From Phanerochaete sordida (lineage: Eukaryota > Basidiomycota > Agaricomycetes > Polyporales > Phanerochaetaceae): DNA of 64,000 nt. The number at the start of each line of letters is the position of its first letter. Within the stretch, counting starts at the first letter, position 1. Shown here piece by piece: positions 40,649-52,484 of the stretch. The position numbers and the translations under genes were made by a program. The stretch covers positions 992,001 to 1,056,000 of the forward strand of contig BPQB01000002.1 in assembly GCA_019973155.2 (NCBI GenBank), read 5' to 3'. The notes under the pieces were generated by a model. That model ran no database searches. It saw only the letters and a program-made list of their open reading frames with translations, and was not told the origin of the DNA.

Positions 40649-42257
40649 ATGACGAAGAAGGCAGTACTTGTCGGCATTCATTATCACTCTTTCCACCCCC
40701 ACCATAGACTCGGCAGCGCCTACCAAGATGTCGACGACATCAAAGCTTTTCTCATAGGCGAGCGCAATCCCGCGTCCCTTGACGACATTGCTGATAGCCT
40801 CACAGATACCCTTGGTTTCGATGAGGAAAACATCACCGAGCTCAAGGACAACGTCGGCGTCCACGACTCCACCTACCCCAGCAAGCGGCACCTAGTAGGA
40901 ATACGTGAAATTGTCGCACCACGCGAGTTCTCATAGAGCCTTTGCTCGTAGACGCACGCTTTGCACGGCTTGGTCAGAGACGCGGAGGCCGGAGACCACC
41001 TGGTCTTTCACTGTACGCCGGGTGTTCGCTTTTCAATATGTGGACACTGATGGTCATCGAATCAGTCTCCGGGCATGGATCACAGAAGCCGGACCTTAAC
41101 GGTGACGAGGACGACGGCATGGACGAAGGTATGCGGCTCGCATCTGCCTGATCTTCTTCGAATGACACATCAACAGCGATTTGGCCTGCGGACGTGAAGC
41201 CTAACCACGACTTGAGCGACGCGGATGGCGTCATCATTGACGACGTGAGTGCTTGCGCGTCCATCGTACATGTTTGTTCATCAGGCTGACGGTGGTACAG
41301 TGGATCAAAGCCGAGCTGGTGGACAAGGTTCCCGAAGGAGCGACTCTGACCGTACGTGCCACAAAGCATGGTTTAAGGTCTCTCAGCGAAGCTGATTCCT
41401 AAATGTAGATCTTTCTCGACTGCTGCCACTCCGGCACTGGGGCAGGTAGGCGTCACGCGCGCGATATGAGACCTGTGAGGTGACAATCCACAGATCTCAA
41501 ATACAGCTACGTCGATGGGGAGCCTGTGCCTCACGCAAAGCACAAGGTTGGAATGAAGAAGCTTACGAAGGGTCTGTACAGTCTATGCGGCTGGTGCAAT
41601 CATTGCTGACTCTCCTCACACTAGATTCGAATAACGACGAGGCCATTGTGGTACGTCATTGAGTCGGCCTTATTGTTGCGGGACAGTACTCAGGCACTAC
41701 GTACTGTCAGGTCTCGTGGGCGGCCTGCCAGGACCCGCACCTGACGATCAGCTTCTCGGAGTCGGGCGGATATTTCGTGAAGGTACGTCAGCTCATCACC
41801 CCAGCTCCGATCCAACATTTTCTGACCTCTATCGCCAGGCTTTCATACAGGCATATGGCAAGTCGACGCTCACTTGCTCTCTGGCGCATCGGCTTAACAT
41901 CATCGCAGAGGAAGAGCCAAACGCGACGCACCAGGAGCTTCTCCACCGCATGAAGTCGAGTCTCTTTCCCTCTTTCTCGAACTGCTACTGACCCAACAGC
42001 TCTGTTCGCTAGGCATGATATGCTGCGAACCGCGCAAGGCCATCTCGAGGGCCGACGCGACTCTATGAAGCGTAAACACTTCCAGAAGCTTCAGAACTGG
42101 TGGGAGGACGCCCACTCCGAGCCTGTGCTTGGCATTCTCAACGACGAGGTACGTCGTTCCACGCCCTCTTGATAGTGCGGCTAAGAAATTTACTACGCTC
42201 GTCAAACAGGAACAAGTCCTCGAAACCCCTGTTGCGGAGACCTTCGGTGTAGAGTGA
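40649..42257 (+). CDS. Metacaspase 1 (peptidase C14 family)
   Basis: Fourteen small exons read through to TGA at 42255. Metacaspases are Cys proteases that cut after Arg or Lys and act in stress and cell-death responses. The p20 fold starts at residue 1 with MTKKAVLVGIHYHSF and SAYQDVDDIKAFL. The catalytic His is in FSGHGSQ and the catalytic Cys in the exon reading IFLDCCHSGTGA. VSWAACQDPHLTISFSESGG and GGYFVKAFI correspond to the p10 part. Two helical exons follow (FQKLQNWWEDAHSEPVLGIL). There is no N-terminal prodomain or zinc finger. The first intron appears to use a GC donor (after 40757), though the frame is also open through it. Confidence 0.88.
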
Positions 42258-43790
42258 ACGATGAGTATTCGGATAAATTCGCGCGGAGTATACGGTACTG
42301 TGACAGGCTTCAGCGTAGGAATAAAATGGCGTAGACCGGATTCGAATTTGGGTGCTGCCCTCTGAGGTCGTTCCCTAATCACGAAGGCTTTGATGTCGAA
42401 GTCTCCGCGTCTTATGGAGCCATTTCTCGCCCGATTCGCCGTGCATGGATATCATAGTCGGATTTTGTTCTCAACATGTCAGACAGATACGGCGCTTCTT
42501 ATTCAACAGAGCCAAACAGGTCAGTTGCGCGCTTTGCGCGGGCCCTTGCTTTGCTCTTCCGACACGAGTACCACGCCATTCTCGCATCTCAGACAAAGCG
42601 TATGGTATCGTTCCCATCCGTCCTTGGCGCGCTCAGGCTCGTCACTAGTGGGATCTCCACCTGGCTCGATACACGCACGTTCTCAGAAATTGCCGGTGCC
42701 GCGTGGTCTGGGAAAACCGGTACCGTACGTGAGCTGACGCTCTCCTCCCCTTCCTACGTCTGTCTCTATCTAATGCAGTCCTAGTGTTAGTATCAGCTCA
42801 GTCACAGCTATCCACCTACCTGTCATGCGTTGACATCAAACTCGGTCACCCTTGCTCCATCTCCCAGGGTAGCGTTGAGAATCGGGCTTGCGCCGACTAG
42901 CATTGTTCTTGACCCTTGACAACAATCAAAGAGTTCTGTGCATGGCACACCCGCGTCACGGTATTATAAGTACCTCTTTTCTGAACCACCTTGATTGATC
43001 ATGAGCTTGAACACAGGTGCTTCGTCGCCATGTTCGCAGACAAGAGCCTCGGTGCTCACCATCGTCCTTTACTGGGCAGATGGCGACCGACTCTTGTGCG
43101 ACCCTACATCGCCGCCTTCCCGGACCTGTCTGGCCCATGCACAATGCCGCCTACTACCTACAATGCGGCTGCGCTTGTGTTCTGGGGTACGGCTGTGTAT
43201 GGTACCTCTGTCGACGCCGCTCTGGAAGCGTCCTGTTGGCGCCACGTCGCAAGGTTTCCTAGTACCCCTGCCACACACAGCGCTGTGACGGCCTCTCGCT
43301 CAATCCCGAAATGATAACCAGGTTTGTTGCATAGCATGTGTCATGACAGGCGAGATCGCCCACGCTTTTCAGCAGGACAAAACACTTGATCAAAATATAG
43401 GACGACATTTATGAACCTTTGTTCATTGAACGTTACCTGTGAGCCGGCCTCCCTCTGCGTAGCTGAAAGTCCATCCTTTCTGCAGCATTACTTGTGCGTC
43501 GTCACAAGGCATTGTTCTCTCGCAAGGTGATGTGCAAGATTGATACGCCGCTATCAAAGACGAAGCACTGTTACATAGCCCCACTGGGAACGTGCTTACA
43601 ACATGTATCCATGAGCACTCACAAATGGACGCGTCCAAACCTGGGTATTTGTCCGTCCATCTAACTCGATGCGGTGCCAAGCGGTGCCCCTCCTTCCGTC
43701 GTACTATAAAGGCATGGTTGCAAGCTGACCGGCCATCGCCAAAACATCATCCACACCCTCACCAGGTTCTTCTCCGGCAACCCATCCATA
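42258..43790. other. Spacer between metacaspase genes 1 and 2
   Basis: No gene is supported. Frames at 42390-42784 and 42991-43314 show no metacaspase or other family motif. The right end holds the TATA box of gene 2. Confidence 0.45.
43705..43710 (+). promoter_or_regulatory. TATA box of metacaspase gene 2
   Basis: TATAAA lies 86 nt upstream of the ATG at 43791, followed by a CCACACCCTCACC pyrimidine-rich stretch. Confidence 0.55.
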
Positions 43791-45656
43791 ATGGTGAAGA
43801 AAGCGCTCCTCATAGGCAATCACTACCCCCACTTTCCGGAGGACCATCAACTCCGCAGCGCGTATGGAGATGTGGATGCCGTCCATGCTTTCCTCGCTCG
43901 TGGGTGTTCTCGGCGTATGGCTATGGGCGTGTTCTAAAGTCACCCTCCTTTCTTGCAGATACTGTGGGATTCGACGATATCGTCCAGATGAAGGATGATA
44001 TAGACCCGGATGATCCTCAATATCCAAGCCGGGACAACATAGTGCGTATTTGTGTGATAGTCGATGAGTTATTATTTTGAATTTTGGTATCGCAGCTGGA
44101 CGCCCTCGAGAACCTGGTCGCAGATGCAGCGGAGGGCGACTACCTGATCTTCCACTGTACGCGTACATATCCCGCTTTTCAATGACTGGATACTAATAGG
44201 CATGTCAGTCTCTGGCCATGGGTCGCAACGGGATGCCGAGAACGACTCAAGCGAGGCAGACGGCAAGGATGAGGGTGTGTCATCTACCAGTGACCCTGAA
44301 CCACCTCTGACCCGTCTTTAGCGATTTGGCCTGCAGACGTTGAGCCCAACGAAGATTTTACAGATGGTTTTAACATTATTCTCGACGACGTCAGTACAGT
44401 CCGCACTTTCTACAGACCTTATCTCATTTTCTCATAGGATATCAAAGCGAACCTCGTCATACCAGCTGCCGACGCCGGCGCGACTCTCGTTGTGAGTATC
44501 ATCTACAATTCACGATGCCCTGAGATATTAACGGCGTTCATAGATCATTCTCGATTGTTGCCATTCTGGCACCGGTGCCGGTAGGTCTCGTATCCGTAGC
44601 GGTACAGTTCGGCGATCTGACAACGTGTAGACCTGCAATACAGCTACACAGACCCAGGTGAAGGTTCTATCTCACCTCCGAAGCGGAAGCTAGCGTTGCG
44701 AAAGCTTATAAAGGGTAAGATTGTGTGCACATCTGCGTTGACTACGATATGGCTGACTTAGTTCTTTGCTCTAGGTGGGGACGAGTACGAGGAAGGCCCC
44801 GGTGCTATTGTAAGCGGACATTTGGTGAACCATTCAATGCGAATGGCGGTGAAAGTCACTACTAGGTGTCGTGGGCAGCTTGTCAAGACCCCCATATTTC
44901 GATCAGTCTTGCTGGATCCGGCGGATTCTTCGTGAAGGTGCGTTACCTTGGACGCCTGGCTGGGTACAACCTAACATTTCCTACATAGGCGTTCATAGAC
45001 GGATTCAGTAAGAAGCTCATGACTACGATTTGGCCTGATTTTAATATTACGTATCAGACAGGAACTGGGGCGCCACGCACCAGCAGTTGTTGCACTGCAT
45101 CAAGTTATGGCCCTTCCTCCATGTCTCGATTCACAGCTAACACGACAACATACGCAGGGAGAGAATGGTACAGGAAGCTCAAAACCATTTCCAGCATTTG
45201 CGAGCCGCGCGCGTATTGACAGGCAAGCAATTGAGGATGCTCGAAAGGTGGTGGGAGAAGAATCGTTCTGAGCCCGTCCTCGGCGTGTTGTACAACGAGG
45301 TATGACCTTACTCAGCTGTGCGACCTCTCCTTGTGTCTCACTACGGCCCTTTCTAGGCACGAGTGCTCGTAACGCCAGTCGTAGACACCCTCGGGTACTA
45401 TGCGTCATCCGAGGGCGTCGTCAGTGCACTCGCTGATGGTGCAAGGGGTTTCTATCAAGACACGGACTTCGGCGGGGACTGGCAGGACGGGAACGATAAT
45501 GGGTTCGGGAACAGTAGCGCTGGCTTTGACCAGGGAACAGGCTTCGATGACGGCTGGCAGAATGGTGGTATGGATGGTAACGCCATGGCGAACTTTGCGC
45601 AAGACTTCCAGCAGGACCTCTCTCAGGATTTCGGACAAGACAGTAACTGGTTCTAG
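43791..45656 (+). CDS. Metacaspase 2 with Gly/Asp/Gln/Asn-rich C-terminal tail
   Basis: Fourteen exons with the same layout as gene 1. It starts MVKKALLIGNHYPHF. The catalytic His (about residue 88) is in FSGHGSQ and the catalytic Cys (about 153) in IILDCCHSGTGA. Further shared blocks are AIWPADVEPNEDF, VSWAACQDPHISISLAGSGG and LERWWEKNRSEPVLGVLYNE. Unlike its neighbours, the last exon is long and continues past the conserved end (ARVLVTPVVDTLG) into about 75 residues of low-complexity sequence such as FGGDWQDGNDNGFGNSSAGF and FAQDFQQDLSQDFGQD. That tail resembles prion-like or condensate-forming segments. Fungal metacaspases more often carry Q/N-rich sequence at the N-terminus. Both catalytic residues are kept, so it is probably active. 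Confidence 0.88.
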
Positions 45657-46542
45657 ACCCGAATCCCTCGTATCGCTACATCCGCGGTAAACTCATCTCG
45701 ACGTGTATTTGCCTGTCTGTGATATCAGGGTGATTTGGCGAATGCGCACGACAGCTTTTAGTATTCAAGCAGCTCCTCTCAAGCGCATTCCACAGTGTCA
45801 TAGATGAATATCAATGTCCTTCGGTGTATCCGCTATATTGCAGCAGCGCATTCCAAGTGTTCTGACGTGAGTTTATCTGCTATCGTCCGATCAATCTGGC
45901 ATAACCCTCCATTATACTAAATTGATACGAAGCTGACCGTCACTTCGCCACCACGAGGTGCATGCACGGAATGAACGTTTTGAGGAATCCCGAGTATATC
46001 CAAGGAGCATCTCACAGGGATGAGGTCGTCGCTGAACACCGATGGTCGTAAGTCCCAGCGGGTTCGTCCTCTTGAGCCTCACGCTTCATATGGTGTAGAT
46101 GTCCACCGATAGTGGTGCAGTCCCATTTTCTCCCGCTGCGCTCGGAACGACCAGATTTCCAAAGTAGGGTCGAACGATATAGCTATCGGGATCAGGCTTT
46201 TACGAACGCGTTGTGAGCTCGACGTGATTTTCTCGTGTACGCTCGCATGAGCGGAGATGAAGGCGACGATCTACGCACCCGCAAAATTTTATCTGCAGAT
46301 AGAGTTGGGATCACCTTTTGTCAAGGGTCCGAAGCACCACTGTGTTGGCCTCACCTAACATCGTGCGCCGGCAGAACCTCCTCAGGCCGATGGCTTGCCT
46401 CGACTGTATTTTCAAGTTCAATGAGTCGTGGGTCACTCTGACGAAATCGATTCTGAATTTCATGTAGGGCGAGCTATAAAGCTCATGGTGTTCAGAGGAG
46501 TGCGCTGCTGCAGGAATCATCCCCTTCGCCATACCCAGCGAT
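45657..46542. other. Spacer between metacaspase genes 2 and 3
   Basis: No gene is supported. The right end contains the TATA box of gene 3 at 46475. Confidence 0.45.
46475..46480 (+). promoter_or_regulatory. TATA box of metacaspase gene 3
   Basis: TATAAA inside GAGCTATAAAGCTC, itself a near palindrome, lies 63 nt before the ATG at 46543. Confidence 0.55.
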
Positions 46543-48279
46543 ATGTCGCCCAAACAAAAAGCGCTGCTTGTCGGCATACGCTACGCCAATCTCTCCCCTC
46601 GCTGGACGCTGGAGAGCACGTACACGGACGTGCATCATCTGCGGGAGTTTCTCATCAGTGAGCATGACGTTTGCTAAGACACAATGGTAGGACAGAAGAG
46701 TATCTCACATAAATTTGAAAGGTACTCTCAAATTTCGACGTGAAGACATCGTCGAGATGACGGACGACCTTCCGCACGATGATGACCGGTACCCAAACCA
46801 TGCTAACCTTGTGCGTGCATTGCTCCACAAACAAGTTTTTCGTTAGTTGTATAGCTCACCAGGCCCGACAATAGCTCAAGCAGCTGCAAGCCCTCGCAAA
46901 GGATGCTGACCCGGGTGACCACCTGGTCTTTCACTGTGAGGCTCTTCCGCGTCTGTCATCCACCCAAGCCTGAATAGCCACTACCACCCCCAGTCTCTGG
47001 CCATGGGTCCCAAAAGCCTGACCAAAACAAAGACGAGAGCGATGGCCAGGATGAAAGTATGTTGAAGTATAGATCAAGTTCAATTAAACTATTAACAAAA
47101 ATCCTTCAGCTATCTGGCCTGCGGATGTAGAGATCAAGGACGATGCACATGATGATGCGGACAACGTTATTCTCGACGACGTCTGTGGCCTCTTCGCAGC
47201 TGCATGCGAACGAGAAGCTTATCTCTTTCCAGACGATCAAGGCAGAACTGGTTGACAAACTGCCGGACGAAGCGCACCTCGTCGTAAGGATTCCGACACC
47301 CCTGCAGATTACCCGATCTACTCACCGATACCTGCAGATAATCCTGGACTGCTGCCACTCTGGGACCGGGGCGGGTACGTCGTGTCCGCTAGTCTGCGCC
47401 CCGCCCAGGCATGAGACTCACAGCGCCGCAGATCTCAAGTACACCTACACAGATCATGTGGAGATCGAGCCAGGCAGGCACGAGCCGGTCGACCAAACGG
47501 CGCAGGAACCCCCGAAGAAGCTGGCCATGCCGGGGCTCACTGGAGACAAAGCGGCGAGCGGTGCGCAGGCATTATACGGGCAAGCTTGGTCTGAGAGGCT
47601 GATAAACTCTCAGCGGCACCTCCTACCATGAAAAGCCCAGGGGTCGGGGCAGTTGTCGTATGTGCAGTCTCCGATGTCAGATCGGGGATGATTTTAACGT
47701 CCCGCCAGGTCTCTTGGGCTGCCTGCCAGGATCCCCGTTTTACGATTAGCTTCTCTAATTCGGGAGGCTGTTTCGTGAAGGTACGCCTACCTCGCCCATT
47801 TCCGCCATGTTTTGAACAGGTGTCCGCCAGGCGTTCATAGATGCTTTCCGTAAGGGACCCTGCCGGGTCAATACGATGTCCTGACGCTTGCATACAGATG
47901 AGCACAAGGATGCGACGCACCAGGAGCTGCTGCAGCGTATCAAGTTGCGTATTCGCCAAGGCTTGGCCTTGTGTGGAACCTGATAGTGGCCTTTTCGTCC
48001 AGGGTCAAAATGGCCTCCGCTGCCGAGGGGCACTTCGAAGAAAACAGACACCGGATGACTGACGCAGACTGGGAGCAGCTCCAAGGTTGGTGGAAGACGG
48101 CGCGGACCGAGCCTGTGCTCGGCGTACTTCACGACTACGTGAGTCTGTGCTTCTGCCAGCCACGACGTCTTGAGTTCAGCGATGTTAACTCGATATTTCG
48201 ATAGCGCAAAGTACTGGACACTCCAGTCGCGCAGACCTTCGGTGGCCACCAACGCCATCACCTTTGGCCATTCTGGTAG
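46543..48279 (+). CDS. Metacaspase 3 (peptidase C14 family)
   Basis: Fourteen exons again. It starts MSPKQKALLVGIRYANL and continues YTDVHHLREFLI and DIVEMTDDLPHDDDRYPNHA. The catalytic His is in FSGHGSQKPDQNKDESDGQD and the catalytic Cys in IILDCCHSGTGA. The eighth exon has a longer polar loop than in genes 1 and 2 (EPGRHEPVDQTAQEPPKK), probably in the linker where metacaspases are processed. The p10 part VSWAACQDPRFTISFSNSGG and the helical end LQGWWKTARTEPVLGVLHDY are conserved. It ends GGHQRHHLWPFW. It converges on the dehydrogenase gene with 205 bp between stop codons. Confidence 0.87.
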
Positions 48280-48484
48280 TGCCAGCATATCCAAGAAGGT
48301 ACGCATTTTGTCGCCATTCTTTGGGGCTACGCTAATCGGCGGCCTACCAGAACGTATGGGCTAGCGGAAGTCTGTGTATGCGCGCGAATAAGAGCAGTCG
48401 GGGTTCAATCACGAAGCAAACTAAATGAATTTCGCTTGTTTTACGGGGCTGAGACCGAGAACTGGCCTCCGCGCTTCAGAAGAC

Positions 48485-49525
48485 CTACGGATTGTCGAGC
48501 CTCGTGTCCCTAATAACATCTCCCCACGCATCCAACACGCCCGTCATACGCTTGCACTTGCCGCGTATCGCGTCCTCCGCCTCGACACCAAGCGGCAGGT
48601 ACAGCGGCCATTCCTTGCCCCGCGCGACGCCCTCGCCGCGGACGACGTCCGCGAGGACGCGCATCGCCTTGACAGGGTCGCCCGGCTGGTGCCCCGCGAC
48701 CTCCTTGTATTTGCGCTCCATCACGGCGCGCACGCCGTCGTAGTCCGCGATCTTGTTGCCCGCGAAGAGCGGCCGGCTCAGGATGTTCTCCGTCCGGAAC
48801 GCGCCCGGCTCGACGATGAGCACGCGGATGCCGAGCGGCGAGAGCTCGGTGGCGAGGCACTCGCCCATCACTGATGCGCAGAGGCGTGAGTGGGTGGAGC
48901 GGTGAGCGCGTGGCGGCGAAGGACGTACCTCGCACGGCGGCCTTCGATGTGGAGTACAGACCTCCGGTCTGTGTACGTGGTCAGTGTGATTTTGGTGGCG
49001 TACAAGAGACACGTACTGGCATTTCAGGGAGCCAGCTTGTCCTGCTTCCCATGAGGACGATCGTCCCGGAGCGTTGCTCGCGCAAATATGGCAGGAACGC
49101 GTTCGTCACGTCCAGGAGACCGAACACATTCACGTCATATTGCTTTCTCAGCTCGTCAGACCTGCCCTCCGTTAGCATTCGTATCAACTTTCACGTGAAT
49201 ATACTCACCCGCCCTCCTCCAAGAAAGCCTTGAACCCCATCCCAGCGTTGTTCACCACGACGTCCACCCTCCCGAAGAACGCGACCGCCTCCGCAGCTTT
49301 CTCCTTGAGCTTCGCGAGCCCAATGGTGACATCGCACTCCTGCAGGCGCAGGTTCTCGTGCGGAGGAAAGTTGAGTCGCCCGAGCGAGCGGCCAGTCGCG
49401 ATGACCTTGTCGCCGCGCTCGAGCAGGATGTTCGTGAGGCGCGCGCCGAGGCCTGAGGACGTGCCGGTGATGTACCACACGAGCTGCTTCGCGTTCGTGG
49501 GCGTAGCGGAGGGTATTTCGACCAT
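48485..49525 (-). CDS. Short-chain dehydrogenase/reductase
   Basis: Four exons (49209-49525, 49017-49161, 48929-48968, 48485-48870) make 296 codons. This is a classical SDR with an NAD(P)-binding Rossmann fold. The nucleotide motif is YITGTSSGLGARL near residue 20 (TGxxxGxG). DVVVNNAGMGF, then GTIVLMGSRTSW, and the active-site YxxxK in YSTSKAAVR follow. The C-terminal region has LIVEPGAFRTENILSRP. There is no signal peptide or membrane segment, so it is probably cytosolic. The substrate cannot be told from sequence. The third exon is only 40 nt but carries the catalytic Tyr and Lys. Confidence 0.92.
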
Positions 49526-50580
49526 GATGTGTCGCAAGAGGTGTCCTGGGGTGCGAGGGTCAGTTAAAAGGGTACGGCCGAGATGGCACGACACACACCG
49601 AGCCCGAGGTAGCTGCTCGCTTGCAGCTTCTGACGACCCTGCAGGTCTGGTCACGCTCAAGCGGGACAGGTGGTGGCTTGGAGTGGACCATCGATGACCT
49701 TGGAGGGTCGTTCACTATATAGCGAAACCCGGTGGGGCGGAAAAGACAGTCGCGTGTTTCAGCGTTGGCGGCGCCGAACGCTCATCCCGCGTTGTCGCAC
49801 TTGAGTGTGATCCTCGGGCCAGCTGGAAATGCCTTTGGATACGGAACGTCTGCAGGCGATGTCTTCGGTGAGCTGTGCTAGCGCGAGGCGGACAGAGTGA
49901 GACGCGATGGTGGAGGCATCAAGCTGAGGCATGTTGCAAGAAGGCGGAGGCGGGCTCGATGCCGATCTAATCGCGCGATGCGGACCTGGGCATGGGGCGC
50001 ATCAGGCGCATCAAGGCGAGGTTTCGATTCCTCCGCGCGACAAACGCATCTTTCTCTGTACGTTCTCTGTCACCGTCTCTCCCCACACAGCACATTGCTA
50101 AGATTTTGCAGAATATAGTGCACAGAGGCAAATGTTGCCTTGCGCTTACGTCGACAGCCGCGCATTTGGGGACCATGCCAGCTGTCTCAACTCCCGAACA
50201 GTGAGGCTCCGCGACGGTTGCTGCTCTTGCGTCGCTCCATCCTCCAGGATTTCTGCTCCCAAAAAGTCTCGCGATATTCAACAATATGACAAAAATTGGT
50301 TCAAAGCGTGCTGCTCGTCAAGGGCTCCTCGTGGCGCATCTTTTCCAGGCGTCGCTTGTCGGATTCGCTGACGCCGCGCCGCCGCGTGTGCCTCTCGTTC
50401 CCTGAACGAGGAACGGGCCTGCCTGCCTCTGCTGCCGCGCGTGTCTTCTAGCTGCATGGGCACGCGCCTTCCCCGCGTCCTCGTTGCCCCCGCGGCGCTA
50501 CATATGCGTCTCCCGCGAATTCAACGTCCTCCTGCCGTGCCTGCAGCACCGCCCCTCTCCAGCGTCCACGGCCCTAGCTC
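49526..50580. other. Intergenic, no supported gene
   Basis: The left part is the promoter of the dehydrogenase. A box-B-like word (GGTTTCGATTCCTCC) near 50020 matches the one at 29289, hinting at another degenerate tRNA-like repeat. No coding frame has a family motif. Confidence 0.4.
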
Positions 50581-52274
50581 ATGGCTCTCCCACTGCCCAA
50601 GGCCGAACTCATAGGAACTGTGCTCGAGACAGTTGGATTTGGTGCGTGTGCAAGTTCGAATGGGAGAACGTGCCGCACTCTGACCTTTCCTGAAGGCGCG
50701 TATGTCATCGTCTTCATAGAGTGCCTCCGGCTCCTGTGCACTCGCCATCGCGCGGGACGCGACATGCGCTATCTTATCGCCACCGCCTCCGTCATATTTG
50801 CGCTTGCCGCCGTTGTACGCTTGCCACACGTCTCGCCCGCCTTCGCTAGCCTAACTAGTGCAGCATCTGCTCATAGACATAGTCCGCGTCATGGACGCGT
50901 TTACACGCCACATGGACGTGCCCAACAGTGCCGCGCAATTCTACGGGACGATCACCACGCCGCTGAACCTCGCGAAGAGCGCGACCTACGTCGCCATCAC
51001 GCTCGTGCTCGACGCGCTCATCGTGTACCGGACGTACGTCGTCTGGGGCAAGCGGCTCCTGGTGGTCGTCCTGCCCAGCGTGCTCTTCGTCGCAGACATT
51101 GGCCTCTCGGCGTGGGCGACGTGGAGCATCACGGAGGTGCGCCCTGGGGACGATGTCATGCTCGCGAACGTCACGCTACGCGTCAAATACTTCTACTCGG
51201 TGACGCTGGCCCTGAACCTCTTCTGCACGCGTACGTCTGCCGTTTTCTTCACCGTATGCTGTCTGTTGAATCTCTGCTATTGCAGTCGCGATAGCAGGGC
51301 GCATATGGTCTGTCCACCGCGGCGTCACCGCGCGCTCCATCTCGGGCGTCCGCTTCACAGGCGTCATCGCAGTCATCCTCGAGTCTGGTACGCCCGCACG
51401 CCCCACACCCTCTGTCCACGTCTTACAGATTACCGTTCACAGCGGCGATCTACTCCGTGCTCCTCGTTCTCCTCATCGCGACGAGCGCCGTGGGCAGCAC
51501 CGCGATGTTCGTCGTGCTGAACTCCATCTCGCCTATCATCGTACGCAGCCCTCCTCCCTCTTGCCGATGACGTCCTCCAACTCACCGCACGCGCAGGGCA
51601 TGGTGTTCTCCGCGGTCATCGTGCGCGCCTCGCGCGAGGTGCACGCCGACACATACATGACGACGCGCATGTCCTTCGCGCCGCCGAGCGCGCCGAGCTT
51701 CACAGACCCCTTCGCCACCCGCCGCAGCAGCGCGCCCGCGCCATGGCTGGCACACCCCGACGACGTCGCGAGCAAGCACAGCAGCCCGCGCCGCGCGAGC
51801 GACTGGCGGCGCGACTGGCGGTGCAGCGAGCGCCGCGGGAGCGACTACCAGCAGAGCGAGTACTGGCAGAGCAACTGGGGGCAGGACGAGTGGCGGCGGG
51901 GCAGCGATGCGCGGCAGAGCGACCGCACGGCGCGCGCGTCGCTGCTGTCGCTCAAGCCCTCGCGCGCGTCGCGCCGCTCGATGCCGTGGGTGCTCCCGCC
52001 GCTCGACGCGCTCGAGCCCGAGCCCGAGCCGCCGCTGCCTTGTGCCGAGGTGTGCGACTCGCCGTGGGACGCGGCGCGGCGAGTGTCGCTGCCGTCCAGA
52101 GGGCCGTCGCGAGGCCCGTCGCGCATACAGGTGCGCGTGCCGACACCCGCGGAGAGCGTGCATGTGAGAGTCGAGATGCCCGTCGGTTGCGACGAGGAGG
52201 AGATCGAGATGGAGGAGGTGTGGGGGCAGGAGGAGAAGCTGGAGCAAAAGTATGGCGGCGAATCTTTGGTCTGA
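50581..52274 (+). CDS. Fungal seven-transmembrane protein with long charged tail (7TM-B)
   Basis: Six exons (50581-50641, 50696-50814, 50864-51230, 51286-51387, 51443-51540, 51597-52274) make 475 codons. Helices are visible at VIVFIECLRLLC, IATASVIFALAAVV, YVAITLVLDALIVYRTYVVW, LLVVVLPSVLFVADIGL, VKYFYSVTLALNLFC, VIAVILESAAIYSVLLVLLI and STAMFVVLNSISPII. The loop TRHMDVPNSAAQFY matches the gene at 4405-5937 closely, so the two are paralogues. The tail of about 210 residues is Arg/Ser/Trp-rich (RASDWRRDWRCSERR) with acidic ends. Two introns present in 7TM-A (after the LI of DALI, and after 'ADIG') are missing here. It converges on the adenylating-enzyme gene. Function is unknown. Confidence 0.87.
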
Positions 52275-52484
52275 GTTTGCCGTTCCTTGGTTTCTGACAT
52301 TCCTTGCGCAAAGGGCAGTTTTCCCGCATACATCTGTGGGGCGCACTATATCTTGGACATTATATACACGCTGTAATCTATACGTACGCTTCCAATCATT
52401 AATCTCAGCTGCGTCGTTGCAGAGCCTCAGCCTTTCGAGTGCCAGTCGCGCCAAACCTGCCGCACCGCTGTTCCTAGCATCCTA

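Noticed and set aside
51582..52454. A 290-codon minus-strand frame opposite the tail of 7TM-B
   Set aside because: It is antisense to the Arg/Ser-rich tail of a well-supported gene and is only Arg/Ala/Leu low complexity.
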